Source: Metabacillus litoralis (GTDB taxonomy: Bacteria > Bacillota > Bacilli > Bacillales > Bacillaceae). From it: DNA of 64,000 nucleotides. The stretch lies in contig NZ_CP033043.1 in the NCBI RefSeq assembly GCF_003667825.1, positions 1,303,001-1,367,000 of the forward strand, written 5' to 3'. Position numbers and translations under genes: made by a program. Every line of letters begins with the position of its first letter. Position 1 is the first letter of the stretch. The notes below the pieces were generated by a model. The model had not been told where the DNA came from and ran no database searches. It saw only the letters and a program-made list of their open reading frames with translations. Below, piece after piece: positions 1 through 8,292 of this stretch.

Positions 1-620
1 GTGTATCGAGACATAAATCAGCAGAAAGAGCAAAGATGTGTCCCGATTAGGCCAGAATCGAGACAGAAATCAGCAGAAAGAGCAAAGATGTGTCCCGATA
101 AAGCGTGTATCGAGACATAAATCAGCTGTAAGAGCAAAGATGTGTCCCAATAAAGCGTGTATCGAGACAGAAATCAGCAGAAAGAGCAAAGATGTGTCTC
201 GATAAAGCGTGTATCGAGACAGAAATCAGCTGTAGGAGTTAATATGTGTCCCGATAAAGCGAGAATCGAGACAGAAATCAGCAGAAAGAGCAAAGATGTG
301 TCCAGATAACGCGGGTATCGAGACAAAAATCAGCTGCAAGGGCTAAGTTGTGTCCCGATAAAGCGAGAATCGAGACAAAAATCAGCAGAAAGAGCAAAGA
401 TGTGTCCAGATAACGCGGTAATCGAGACAAAAATCAGCAGAAAGAGCAAAGATGTGTCCAGATAACGCGGGTATCGAGACAAAAATCAGCTGTAAAAGCA
501 ATTTTGCGTCCCGATAAAGCGAGAATTGAGACAAAAATCAGCTGCAAACGCAAACTTGTGTCCCCCATTAACTCAAAATCGAGACAAAAGTTCTGCTCTG
601 TACCCCATTTCAGCAAACTA
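1..620. repeat. 52-bp tandem repeat array A (about 12 units)
   Basis: Units recur with ATCGAGACA starting at 5, 57, 109, 161, 213, 265, 317, 369, 421, 473 and 525, an exact 52-bp period, with a decayed last unit near 578. Each unit is a 45-bp segment bounded by 10-bp inverted arms (TATCGAGACA ... TGTCTCGATA is perfect at 160-204; most copies have one mismatch, TGTCCCGATA) followed by a 7-bp spacer such as AAGCGTG. The window opens inside a spacer, so the array probably continues to the left. The short open frames in it are products of the repeat, not genes. Positions 600-661 hold nothing recognisable. Confidence 0.95.
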
Positions 621-661
621 AGCCAATCAACCCCCTAACTCCTGGTCCGTGCCGGTTACAA

Positions 662-1127
662 CTAATCCCTCAAAGCTTCCTTCAAAACACCTATCGCATT
701 TATTACTTCTTCCATATTTCGCTTACTATTCATATTGTTCCTAGCATGAAGAAGAACCGGTCTAACCGACTCGACAGAACTCATAGCGTGGAACCATCCA
801 TGTGTGAAAATGGTGAGTTGTATCTTCGTTATAAAAATAATAAACATGCTCTATTCCTAATGTTTCTCTTTGAGCCTTTCTGATTTTGGATAAAACAGTG
901 ATATAATCGATTCTTTCTTCCTCGGTTAATTCATCTAAGCACTTAATATGTCGCTTAGATGCCAAAATGACTAATCCTTTTATCGGGTAGGCAACATCTT
1001 GATGTGCATGAAAGAATTCTGTTTCAATCACAATACCGCCCTCAGGCTCAATTAATCCACTTGTTAAGGCACAACTTAAGCATTCAACTTCTACGGTGTT
1101 TCCGTTGGATAGAGTTATTTTTCTCAT
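662..1127 (-). pseudogene. HIT (histidine triad) family protein, frameshifted
   Basis: The first frame (1127 down to about 780) encodes a HIT-like nucleotide-binding hydrolase domain with the triad motif HHFHTW near residue 109, followed by MVPRYE. Family members continue past this point into a helical tail. Here the frame runs into a stop after RYEFCRVG, and the expected tail (SSVESVRPVLLHARNN ... LKEALRD) appears in another frame ending at 662. A small indel near 776-790 therefore splits the gene. The start has a good ribosome binding site (GAGGGAGAACACA-ATG). The triad itself is intact, so a shortened product might still fold; sequencing error is an alternative. The gene is monocistronic and divergent from the peroxidase operon. 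Confidence 0.75.
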
Positions 1128-1305
1128 TGTGTTCTCCCTCTAAGTTAAATGATCTTCTATGTACATACCACAAGTAAATATATAACAAGCCTCCCATTAA
1201 ATAAACATCTTTTTCGAAAATCATTCCTCCCAAAAATACAAACATAAGCCCCCTCTTTTCTTATCCAAACAAAACAATATCATTGAAAGAACAAACTAAA
1301 TCTGG

Positions 1306-1320
1306 TACGATTTAATCGCA
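1306..1320 (+). promoter_or_regulatory. Putative OhrR operator upstream of gpx-ohrR
   Basis: TACGATTTAATCGCA is a near-perfect inverted repeat (TACGATT / AATCGCA) that resembles the known OhrR box (TACAATT-AATTGTA type). It lies about 30 bp before the peroxidase start, where a repressor would block the promoter. The linked regulator is OhrR-like, so autoregulation is inferred. Confidence 0.6.
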
Positions 1321-1351
1321 CACGATTTATATATACGAGGAGGAAATCAAG

Positions 1352-1828
1352 ATGAACACAGTATTTGATTTCACAGTTAAAAAACCAAACGGTGACACAA
1401 AATCTTTAAGTGATTATGAAGGAAAACCTTTACTTATTGTGAATACTGCAAGTAAATGCGGTTTAACGAATCAATTTAGTGGATTGCAAGAGCTTTATGA
1501 GAAATATAACAGTAAGGGCTTGGAGATTTTAGGATTTCCATGTGGTCAATTTAATGATCAGGAGTATGAAAATATTGAAGAAACAACTCAGTTTTGTCAG
1601 CTAAATTACGGTGTATCTTTTCCTATGTTTGCAAAGATCGATGTAAACGGTGATGCTGCTGATCCTCTCTTTTCATTTCTAAAAGAACAAAAGAAAGGCG
1701 TGCTATCCAAAGAAATCAAATGGAATTTCACAAAATTTCTTGTTGATAAGAACGGAAATGTCGTGAAACGCTATGCACCAACAACAGATCCAGCTAAAAT
1801 AGAAAAGGATATTGCTAGCCTATTATAA
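1352..1828 (+). CDS. bsaA: Glutathione peroxidase family thiol peroxidase
   Basis: This is a 158-residue GPx-fold enzyme expected to reduce hydroperoxides in the cytosol, using thioredoxin- or bacillithiol-type thiols rather than glutathione. The peroxidatic cysteine lies in NTASKCGLT (about residue 36). The family motifs LGFPCGQF (about 60-67, with the second, resolving-type Cys) and KWNFTKFLVD (about 130) are present. The length is typical of bacterial homologues. The start follows a strong GAGGAGG site. The gene is 21 bp upstream of an OhrR/MarR regulator in the same direction and has an OhrR-like box in its promoter, so induction by organic peroxide is likely. The symbol follows the B. 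subtilis name. Confidence 0.9.
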   Translation: MNTVFDFTVKKPNGDTKSLSDYEGKPLLIVNTASKCGLTNQFSGLQELYEKYNSKGLEILGFPCGQFNDQEYENIEETTQFCQLNYGVSFPMFAKIDVNGDAADPLFSFLKEQKKGVLSKEIKWNFTKFLVDKNGNVVKRYAPTTDPAKIEKDIASLL

Positions 1829-1849
1829 GTGTTGTGAAGGATGAGTTAG

Positions 1850-2293
1850 TTGAATGATTTTTTAACTTTAGAAAACCAGCTTTGTTTTGCTATTTATGAA
1901 ACAGGCAGCCAGTTTACAAAATTATATACAAAAGCACTAAAGGAATTTGGGGTCACATACCCTCAATATTTAGTGTTATTGGCTTTATGGGAAAAAGACG
2001 GACTTACAGTAAAAGAGCTTGGAGAAAAGTTGAACCTAGGTACCGGTACTTTAACACCAATGGTGAAAAGACTCGAAGCAAATGGCTGGGTTAAAAAAGA
2101 GCGCTCTTCAATAGACGAGAGAAAAGTTAGTATCTATCTTCAAGCTAAAGCAAAAGAAGAAAAAGAAGCCATTTCCGAAAAAATGACAAAAGAAATGGTG
2201 TTGTGCAATATTGAGCTGTCAGAATATGAACAATTAATGAAGAACTTAAAACTTCTTCAACATAAACTAGAAAAACGTAATAAAGGGCTTTAA
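1850..2293 (+). CDS. ohrR: MarR-family organic peroxide sensor, OhrR-like
   Basis: This is a 147-residue winged-helix regulator. The N-terminal segment LENQLCFAIYETG carries the cysteine at about residue 12 that matches the reactive Cys15 of B. subtilis OhrR. The DNA-binding helix region is LTVKELGEKLNLGTGTLTPMVKRLEANGWVKK in outline, followed by the wing SSIDERKV. The start codon is TTG, since the preceding ATG runs straight into a stop. It is co-transcribed with the upstream peroxidase instead of the usual ohrA gene. It is expected to repress this operon and release DNA when the cysteine is oxidised. Confidence 0.85.
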   Translation: MNDFLTLENQLCFAIYETGSQFTKLYTKALKEFGVTYPQYLVLLALWEKDGLTVKELGEKLNLGTGTLTPMVKRLEANGWVKKERSSIDERKVSIYLQAKAKEEKEAISEKMTKEMVLCNIELSEYEQLMKNLKLLQHKLEKRNKGL

Positions 2294-2342
2294 GCAGAAA
2301 ACTCGTCGATTAACGTAGTTGCTCGTATCCCTCATACTTAGA

Positions 2343-2380
2343 ATTGGCAGCTTTGGCCATTCATCGTCATAGCTGCCAAT
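2343..2380. terminator. Inverted repeat between convergent genes
   Basis: A perfect 10-bp inverted repeat (ATTGGCAGCT ... AGCTGCCAAT) lies between the ends of the ohrR-like and LysR genes. It lacks a clear U-tract on either strand, so termination is inferred from its position only. Confidence 0.5.
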
Positions 2381-2384
2381 GTAT

Positions 2385-3260
2385 TTAAATAAAACCTTGA
2401 TAATTTTTTATAAACTCAGTAAAGCTTCTCACTTCGTTTGTTTCTACTTTTGTTACCAAATAGGTTACTGAAACTGGTGGTGAAATTTGATCAGATACGA
2501 TTTCTGATAGAATGTTCTTTTTTAGATCATCCTTCACCATTGAAAATGGTAAATACGAAACGCCTAAGTTATTTTCTATGAATTTTTTTGTTACTTCAAC
2601 TTGATTCACAGTCATTGTACGAATTCTTGGATAATGCTTTTTCACTTCGTTCAACAAGGAATCCCAATAATCAGGATGATTATGTGTGATGAGTCGATAA
2701 TGTGATAAAGCATGCTGCTCATTTCTCAAGCTTCCTGCCCATTCATTTGGACCAACCAAAATAACCGGCTCCTCGTGGATGGCTTCACTTTTTACATTTG
2801 TTTGGACAGGAGTCATTCTTGATAATCCCAAGTCCGCTTTGCTACCACTTATTGCTTCTCCCACCTCATAAGAGTTTACAACGTCTACTATTACTTCAAT
2901 ATCAGGATAACTATTAATAAACTCTCTTAATAACCTAGGTAAAAAAGATGAGGCAATTTGCGGCGCTGTTGCAATGGTTAATTTGCGATGATAGCCCTGC
3001 TTCCATGACTCAAAATGGTCTATTCCTTGTTCATAAGTTGCTAAAAAATCTTTCGCATAAGAAAGAAATTTTTGACCTGCAGAAGTTAAAAAAACAGCTT
3101 TCCCTCTTCTTTCAAATAGGTGTACGTTTAAATGCTCTTCAAGACGTTTTATATGCTTTGTAATGGCTGGTTGAGTGAGAAATAGTTCTTCTGATGCTTG
3201 TCTAAAATTCTCAAACTTCGCACACACAATGAACGTTTTTAACCATCTTATCTCCATCAT
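2385..3260 (-). CDS. LysR-family transcriptional regulator
   Basis: This is a full-length 291-residue LysR protein. The N-terminal HTH (RWLKTFIVCAKFENFRQA..LFLTQPAITKHIKRLE, residues 5-45) is followed by the linker helix and a substrate-binding domain from about residue 90. The HTH is closest in feel to the CitR/CcpC-type group, but this is not secure. The start follows AAGGGGATT. It is divergent from the methyltransferase gene at 3394 across a 133-bp gap, which in this family often means it controls that gene. The inducer is unknown. Confidence 0.85.
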   Translation of the reverse strand: MMEIRWLKTFIVCAKFENFRQASEELFLTQPAITKHIKRLEEHLNVHLFERRGKAVFLTSAGQKFLSYAKDFLATYEQGIDHFESWKQGYHRKLTIATAPQIASSFLPRLLREFINSYPDIEVIVDVVNSYEVGEAISGSKADLGLSRMTPVQTNVKSEAIHEEPVILVGPNEWAGSLRNEQHALSHYRLITHNHPDYWDSLLNEVKKHYPRIRTMTVNQVEVTKKFIENNLGVSYLPFSMVKDDLKKNILSEIVSDQISPPVSVTYLVTKVETNEVRSFTEFIKNYQGFI

Positions 3261-3393
3261 AATCCCCTTATAACGAACCGTTATTAAAATTTTCCATTTT
3301 TGTTAATTTTAATTATAACTTTTATCCCCTATAATTCAATTACGTATTACAGATTTCTAGACTTATAGGTTGTTATAAAAAGGAGGATTTATC

Positions 3394-4164
3394 ATGAAGC
3401 AAGTTGTAAAGGATATGTGGGACGCACATTTATATGATGGAAAACATTCGTTTGTATCAGAGTTTGGTCATGACTTAATTAACATGTTATCTCCTAAAAA
3501 AGGAGAAAGAATTCTGGATATTGGCTGCGGAACAGGTGATTTGGCAGATAAGCTATTTCAATATGAGGTAGATGTGACGGGTATTGATAAGTCCGAGAAT
3601 ATGATCAATCAAGCATGTATGAAATACCCACATATACGTTTTATGGCCAAAGATGTTTTAGAAATGGAATATAACAATTCATTTGATGCCATTTTTTCTA
3701 ACGCAACTCTACATTGGATAAAAGAGCAGCAACAAGCACTTTCTCGGATATATACTAGTTTAAAGCCTGGAGGTAGATTTGTTGCAGAGTTTGGAGGAAA
3801 AGGCAATGTTCAAAAAATTACGGATGAAATCATCAATGCATTTCAACTTGCTGATATTGACTTTAACATGAAGCAATTCCCCTGGTATTTTCCGAGTGTA
3901 GGAGAATACACCTCATTAATGGAAAGAGTTGGATTTCATGTAACATTTGCTTGTCATTTTGATCGCCCAACTCCTTTAGATGAAGAAAGCGGCTTAAGGG
4001 ATTGGATCACGATGTTTGCGGGGGAAATGTTTAAGAATCAAAACGAATATGAAAAAGAGCGATTAATTAAACATGTAGAAAATAATCTAAGGGAATCTCT
4101 CTATCAAGATGGTTGTTGGATCGCAGATTATAAAAGAATTCGAGTTATTGGGATCAAGGAATAA
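3394..4164 (+). CDS. Class I SAM-dependent methyltransferase
   Basis: This is a 256-residue cytosolic protein with the Rossmann-type methyltransferase core. Motif I is ILDIGCGTGDLADKL (about 42-56), an acidic ribose-binding strand end follows at VTGIDKSENMI, motif II is FDAIFSNATLHWI (about 93-105) and motif III is LKPGGRFVAEFGG. The sequence resembles trans-aconitate or UbiE/Tam-like small-molecule methyltransferases. The substrate cannot be read from the sequence. It has an AAGGAGG start site, is divergent from the LysR gene and ends at a bidirectional terminator. Confidence 0.85.
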   Translation: MKQVVKDMWDAHLYDGKHSFVSEFGHDLINMLSPKKGERILDIGCGTGDLADKLFQYEVDVTGIDKSENMINQACMKYPHIRFMAKDVLEMEYNNSFDAIFSNATLHWIKEQQQALSRIYTSLKPGGRFVAEFGGKGNVQKITDEIINAFQLADIDFNMKQFPWYFPSVGEYTSLMERVGFHVTFACHFDRPTPLDEESGLRDWITMFAGEMFKNQNEYEKERLIKHVENNLRESLYQDGCWIADYKRIRVIGIKE

Positions 4165-4166
4165 GA

Positions 4167-4194
4167 AAAAGAAGAGACTTTGTTCTCTTCTTTT
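4167..4194. terminator. Bidirectional intrinsic terminator
   Basis: AAAAGAAGAGA and TCTCTTCTTTT form an 11-bp stem with U-rich flanks on both strands. It serves the convergent methyltransferase and modA genes. Confidence 0.8.
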
Positions 4195-4202
4195 CTGATA
4201 AG

Positions 4203-4982
4203 TTATAAATTCGAAAATCCATATTCCTCTAGAATCATCAAAGCCTTTTCTGATTTCATATAACTAAAGAAAGTCTTTGCTTCTTCTAAATTTTTACTCT
4301 CATTTATCACACCAATTGGATAAATGATTGGTGTATGTGTCCCTTCTTCTGCTGTTGCAATAACGTTGACTTTGGAAGAAACAAGTGCATCCGTATTGTA
4401 GACGATCCCAGCATCAACATTTCCTGTTTCTACATAGGTTAGTACTTGTCTTACATCTTTGGAATACACAATTTTATTCTCAATGTTTCCCCATTCCCCT
4501 ATTGCTTCAAGCATTTCTTTAGCATATTTTCCTGCAGGGACTGTTTCTGGAATACCGATTGAAATCTTATTTGCTTTTTCTTTTAAATCACTAAACGATC
4601 CGATCTTTTTCTGACTTTCTATAGGTGTTACTAAAACAAGTTTATTACTAACCAAATCAACCGCATTTTCTTCATCAATGAGCCCTTTTTTCACCAGTTC
4701 ATCAAACTTATCCTCTGCTGCTGAAAAAAATAAGTCCGCTGGTGCACCTTGCAAGATTTGTTGTTGTAATGTTCCGGAGCTTCCAAAATTAAACGTAACT
4801 TTGATGTTTGGATGCTCTTTCTCGAACTGACTTTTGATTTCATTCAGTGCATCTGTTAAGCTAGCGGCAGCAGAAACGGTTATCTCCACAACTTCCTGTG
4901 AATCTCCTTTTGTATCTTGTGCTGATGAGCTACACCCAGCTAAACAGGATAGAAAAACAAATAGTATAAATAGCTTTTTCAA
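4203..4982 (-). CDS. modA: Molybdate ABC transporter substrate-binding lipoprotein
   Basis: This is a 259-residue extracytoplasmic lipoprotein. The signal peptide LKKLFILFVFLSCLAGC ends in a lipobox. The mature part shows ModA family blocks: VSAAASLTDAL, NFGSSGTLQQQILQGAPADLFFSAA and GNVDAGIVYNTDA. The TTG at 4982 is the better start because AAGGAGAGAG sits 5 bp upstream; the in-frame ATG at 5018 would put this site inside the gene. No modB permease or modC ATPase gene adjoins it, so it is an orphan in this window and would need partners encoded elsewhere. Binding of molybdate or tungstate is inferred from family. Confidence 0.88.
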   Translation of the reverse strand: MKKLFILFVFLSCLAGCSSSAQDTKGDSQEVVEITVSAAASLTDALNEIKSQFEKEHPNIKVTFNFGSSGTLQQQILQGAPADLFFSAAEDKFDELVKKGLIDEENAVDLVSNKLVLVTPIESQKKIGSFSDLKEKANKISIGIPETVPAGKYAKEMLEAIGEWGNIENKIVYSKDVRQVLTYVETGNVDAGIVYNTDALVSSKVNVIATAEEGTHTPIIYPIGVINESKNLEEAKTFFSYMKSEKALMILEEYGFSNL

Positions 4983-5096
4983 GATGACTCTCTCTCCTTG
5001 ATATTTTTCATCATACAATCCATTTTAACTAATTGTCTTGGATATGTAATGAAAAACATCACACCTTATCAGATGTTTCTTAAAAGATTCACAATT

Positions 5097-5690
5097 TTAA
5101 TAATAAGAAGATGTATTTTTAGACATTTTCAGAAAAATATTTGTTATTAGTTTGGAGAAAAGAAAAATCAAGCAATAGCCTATGAAAAGATAAAAATAAT
5201 TCGCCCATTTATGAAGGAGAAAAAAATTGTGCATGACTAGTATCGGCTTACAAATAAATGACAAAAAGAGTGCTAAGACAATAGTGTACAAATAGAAGTT
5301 TTTATTATGATTTAATGTCCATTGGTAAACTAGAATAAACAGCACTGGTACTAGTGCAGTGTCTAAGGATAGATTACCTGGCACATAAGGAGTGAGTTCA
5401 TAAGGATATCCCCATAATCCCTGTTTATTTCCCCACGTATCTACTATTCCAAACCATACATTTATATTAAAACCATAAAACCCTAAGAGAAACATTTTTT
5501 TTCGATCAATAACAAAATATAATACTAATAATGGAGTCAAAAACATCAACAAAAATATCACCCAAAATTGCCAAGATTGAAAATTTGAATATTGGTGCCA
5601 ATATTCAACCCTTAAATCTGTAACATCCTTCATCAAAGAGTTTATTTTTTCATAAGCTTCCATTTGTTGTTGATCCATATTAATTTTCAA
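5097..5690 (-). CDS. CBO0543-like multi-pass membrane protein
   Basis: This is a 197-residue protein with a short charged N-terminus and about five membrane segments (roughly 43-61, 67-82, 108-126, 130-148 and 160-185). The block GIVDTWGNKQGLWGYPYELTPYVP between segments is typical of the CBO0543 family of uncharacterised Firmicute membrane proteins. No catalytic motif is visible and no function is proposed. It stands alone between modA and the propeller gene. Confidence 0.7.
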   Translation of the reverse strand: MKINMDQQQMEAYEKINSLMKDVTDLRVEYWHQYSNFQSWQFWVIFLLMFLTPLLVLYFVIDRKKMFLLGFYGFNINVWFGIVDTWGNKQGLWGYPYELTPYVPGNLSLDTALVPVLFILVYQWTLNHNKNFYLYTIVLALFLSFICKPILVMHNFFLLHKWANYFYLFIGYCLIFLFSKLITNIFLKMSKNTSSYY

Positions 5691-5799
5691 TCATAACACT
5701 CCACTCATCGTCATTGTTTCTATTTTTTGTTAAAAACAAGAAATAAATGCAAGAGTGGAAAAAAACTTTTTCATAGCAATCCTACCCTGTAGCTGAAAC

Positions 5800-7017
5800 T
5801 TACTCTATAAAGAAAACAGGTGCAGAATCAACATTTTTCAGCCATATTTCTTCTTTACTATCTAACCCCTTTTTCATCCAAACATCACCATGTGATTCCT
5901 CTGTTGATGCTTTACGAACCCAAGTGATATAAGAAGAAACCGCTTGAGGATCTATATCAAGCTCATTACTTCTCGGATTAGTTAATTGATATTGCTCGTT
6001 TGTTTTTAACGAAATCAGATAAAGAGCTGTTTTCATTGTAGGAACTGGTCCTTCCTCCCACTCTTTATTTTCTTTAGCACGAGCAACGATCATTTTTTCA
6101 GAAGAGTACCATTCTAAGTCAAGATCGACAAAACCTTTAGGTGTGTATTCTCTTTGGTTTGTAGAGGTAGGCATCTCTTTTATTTTGAGATTCTTGTTTT
6201 CTACGAAGAATCTCCCTTCTCCAGAAATATAAGCTAACTGTTCAGAAGCTGGAGCCCACTTCACCCAATCCGGATATCCTAGCATTTTCCCAACCTGTTG
6301 AAATTGTTCTCCTTGCTCGGAAAGTACACATAAAGTGTTACTGTCCATCGACCAGGACGCAGTTGGTACGCCTATAAAGCTTACCCATTTCCCATCATAA
6401 CTCCACTTAAAATAATCAGCATAAATGAAAAATAAATCAGGAACTTTTGTTTTAATCGTATAAAATGCTTTGATTTTATTTGAGTTTAGCTTTGCATCAA
6501 TAGGAATTCTAAATAGCTGTACTGGACCCCATCCTGTAGGAAGTAAGTTGGCTTGCGAAGAAACAATAAATTCTGTTCCATTTGGAAACCATTCAAAGCC
6601 GTTTACACCTAATGCGACATTTTCAAAACCGTGCGGGCGACTATTCTTCATTTTCGTTACATTTAACACGCCGCCAGAAGTATAGGCTAATTGATTGTTA
6701 ATTGGTGACCATTTAAAATCTGATGTTTCGACGACGACGTAAGGCTTGTAATTCTCTTTCTTTTTCATATCATAGATAAATAAATTTGATGCCTCGCCAA
6801 GCTTTTCACTTTTCAGATAAGCTAAAAATTGACCATCATGTGACCATTGAGGTGAATTTACATAGCCCTCATTTGTAAGCTGTATTTCTTGGTCACCGTT
6901 TTTGATCCACAGTTGATGGTCTCTAATAAATGCTGCTTTTAGTGGTATTTCAGCACTGGCAATCGTTGAAAAAAGAATACAGTTGAAAATAAGTAAAAAC
7001 AAAATTCGAAATCCCAT
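5800..7017 (-). CDS. Secreted TolB-like beta-propeller protein
   Basis: This is a 405-residue protein with an N-terminal signal peptide (about residues 1-22, ending TIASA). It then has repeated TolB/WD40-like blades, seen as recurring patterns such as SPQWSHDGQFLAYLKS, FKWSPINNQLAYTS, FEWFPNGTEFIVSS, FKWSYDGKWVSFIG and VKWAPASEQLAYIS. It is likely a cell-surface or extracellular binding protein with no catalytic motif. A terminator (7074-7102) separates it from the ECF sigma operon upstream, so it has its own promoter, though proximity leaves open that it is a sigma target. Confidence 0.75.
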   Translation of the reverse strand: MGFRILFLLIFNCILFSTIASAEIPLKAAFIRDHQLWIKNGDQEIQLTNEGYVNSPQWSHDGQFLAYLKSEKLGEASNLFIYDMKKKENYKPYVVVETSDFKWSPINNQLAYTSGGVLNVTKMKNSRPHGFENVALGVNGFEWFPNGTEFIVSSQANLLPTGWGPVQLFRIPIDAKLNSNKIKAFYTIKTKVPDLFFIYADYFKWSYDGKWVSFIGVPTASWSMDSNTLCVLSEQGEQFQQVGKMLGYPDWVKWAPASEQLAYISGEGRFFVENKNLKIKEMPTSTNQREYTPKGFVDLDLEWYSSEKMIVARAKENKEWEEGPVPTMKTALYLISLKTNEQYQLTNPRSNELDIDPQAVSSYITWVRKASTEESHGDVWMKKGLDSKEEIWLKNVDSAPVFFIE

Positions 7018-7073
7018 GACGACTCCCTCCTTTTTAGTAGGTTGTCCTAATCAAGTTTGAGAATTCGTATAAG

Positions 7074-7102
7074 AAAAAACAGCAAGGGGGTTATCCTTAC
7101 TG
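7074..7102 (-). terminator. Intrinsic terminator of the ECF sigma operon
   Basis: On the minus strand CAGTAAGG-ATAACCC-CCTTGCTG is followed by a run of six T. It lies just after the 78-codon gene. Confidence 0.75.
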
Positions 7103-7119
7103 TCTGTTTGATCATTCTC

Positions 7120-7356
7120 TCAAATAAAGAATATAGGTGTTATAAACACAACGAGTAGCAAAATAAACGGATATAACACAAGTCGTGTGATGGAATATCC
7201 TTTAATATTAAGTAGATCTATTGGACTTTTTGCAGGTGCATAAATCCAGTTTGCTATACGATCTACCTTACTTTTTTTAAAGGGGATGTCAGGTACTTTC
7301 ACATGAAATTCTTCCAAACGTTTTTGAAGCTCCTTTGGAATCTCGTTTCTACTCAT
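7120..7356 (-). CDS. Small membrane protein, possible anti-sigma factor
   Basis: This is a 78-residue protein with a soluble charged N-terminal half and a single C-terminal membrane helix (about 55-77). Its start overlaps the end of the ECF sigma gene by 4 bp, which suggests translational coupling. The position right after an ECF sigma gene and the topology (cytoplasmic N-terminus, membrane anchor) fit an anti-sigma role. There is no recognisable zinc-binding anti-sigma motif and it is short for the class. The function is inferred from context only. Confidence 0.5.
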   Translation of the reverse strand: MSRNEIPKELQKRLEEFHVKVPDIPFKKSKVDRIANWIYAPAKSPIDLLNIKGYSITRLVLYPFILLLVVFITPIFFI

Positions 7357-7877
7357 TCTTTTACCTCCAATATAACCTTTAATTTTTTCAAAGATGTATG
7401 CAGTCTTGATTTTACAGTACCTATTGGAATCTCAAGAATTTTAGAGATCTCCTTTTGTGTTTGATCGTGGTAATAGGTTAAGAGAATAACGGCACGTTGA
7501 TCATCGGGGAGCTGTTGAATGGCTGATTGAATCGTTAGTTTATCTTCTAGTGGTAATTCATGCTGGTCGTTTTGATGATATAAAAATGGCAAAAGCTTTT
7601 TAAAGCGACTTCGACGTTTCAGACGATTAATCATAATTTGATACGCCATACGAAATAAAAAGGTTTTTACACTAGATTTACTCTCGTCAAACGTTTCATG
7701 ATATTTATGAAACCTTATAAACGTATCCTGCACAATATCAATGCTAAGTTGTTCATCTTGACAATATCGATAAACGAATTGATAGATTGAAGGTTTATAG
7801 ATAACAAATAATTCCTCGATCGATTGTTCATCATGCTTTCCGTCATCAGCATATGAGAAATCTTTATTTAAACTCAT
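7353..7877 (-). CDS. ECF-type RNA polymerase sigma factor
   Basis: This is a 174-residue group 4 sigma factor. Region 2 covers about residues 18-90 (YKPSIYQFVYRYCQDEQLSIDIVQDTFIRFHK, then KTFLFRMAYQIMINRLKRR). Region 4 covers about 110-168 (IQQLPDDQRAVILLTYYHDQTQKEISKILEIPIGTVKSRLHTSLKKLK in outline). It overlaps the preceding membrane protein gene by 14 bp and the following small gene by 4 bp, so the three form a tight operon. The specific ECF subgroup and stimulus are not clear. Confidence 0.88.
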   Translation of the reverse strand: MSLNKDFSYADDGKHDEQSIEELFVIYKPSIYQFVYRYCQDEQLSIDIVQDTFIRFHKYHETFDESKSSVKTFLFRMAYQIMINRLKRRSRFKKLLPFLYHQNDQHELPLEDKLTIQSAIQQLPDDQRAVILLTYYHDQTQKEISKILEIPIGTVKSRLHTSLKKLKVILEVKE

Positions 7878-8235
7878 GAGACCACCGTTCTTTTATCCCT
7901 TTAAAAACAAAAGCAATTCTTGTGATAAACCAAATAAATGTAATTAAGGAAAAAACGAATGTTTGGTGTACAAAAAATTGAATCCACGGACTATCAATGT
8001 TGTCGCCACGTAGTAAAAAAACAAAAAGCCCTGTAATACATAAAAATGTGTAAGCAGCTGCTAAAATTATTGTATAATCCCATCTCGTCCAGTGAAAATA
8101 GATATCTGACTTACTAAAATCTATATCACCTTTATGGTTTTTTACCACTTTTTTATTCATTGTTGCGATTAACAAAGCAAATGTCGTACCAAGTAAACCA
8201 GCAACAATCGTACTAATAAGCCAACCTAATGCCAT
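7864..8235 (-). CDS. Three-helix membrane protein in the ECF sigma operon
   Basis: This is a 123-residue protein with membrane segments at about 5-25, 54-74 and 88-110, and no motif I recognise. It is the first gene of the sigma operon and overlaps the sigma start by 14 bp. It may be a sensor or a second regulatory partner of the sigma factor, as accessory membrane proteins in such operons often are. On the minus strand TGAACCTTTT (8295-8286) resembles an ECF -35 element and could mark an autoregulated promoter. Confidence 0.6.
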   Translation of the reverse strand: MALGWLISTIVAGLLGTTFALLIATMNKKVVKNHKGDIDFSKSDIYFHWTRWDYTIILAAAYTFLCITGLFVFLLRGDNIDSPWIQFFVHQTFVFSLITFIWFITRIAFVFKGIKERWSHEFK

Positions 8236-8292
8236 GTGCTACACTCCCTTTCATTCTTTTACTACCTTATACAATTGAATAGATGAAAAGGT

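Noticed and set aside
434-616. Open frames inside array A (and 26193-26462 inside array B2)
   Set aside because: They translate the tandem repeat itself; 52 is not a multiple of 3, they lack ribosome binding sites and other frames are equally open.
5800-7356. TolB-like gene as the last member of the ECF sigma operon
   Set aside because: A terminator with a T-run at 7074-7102 separates it from the operon.
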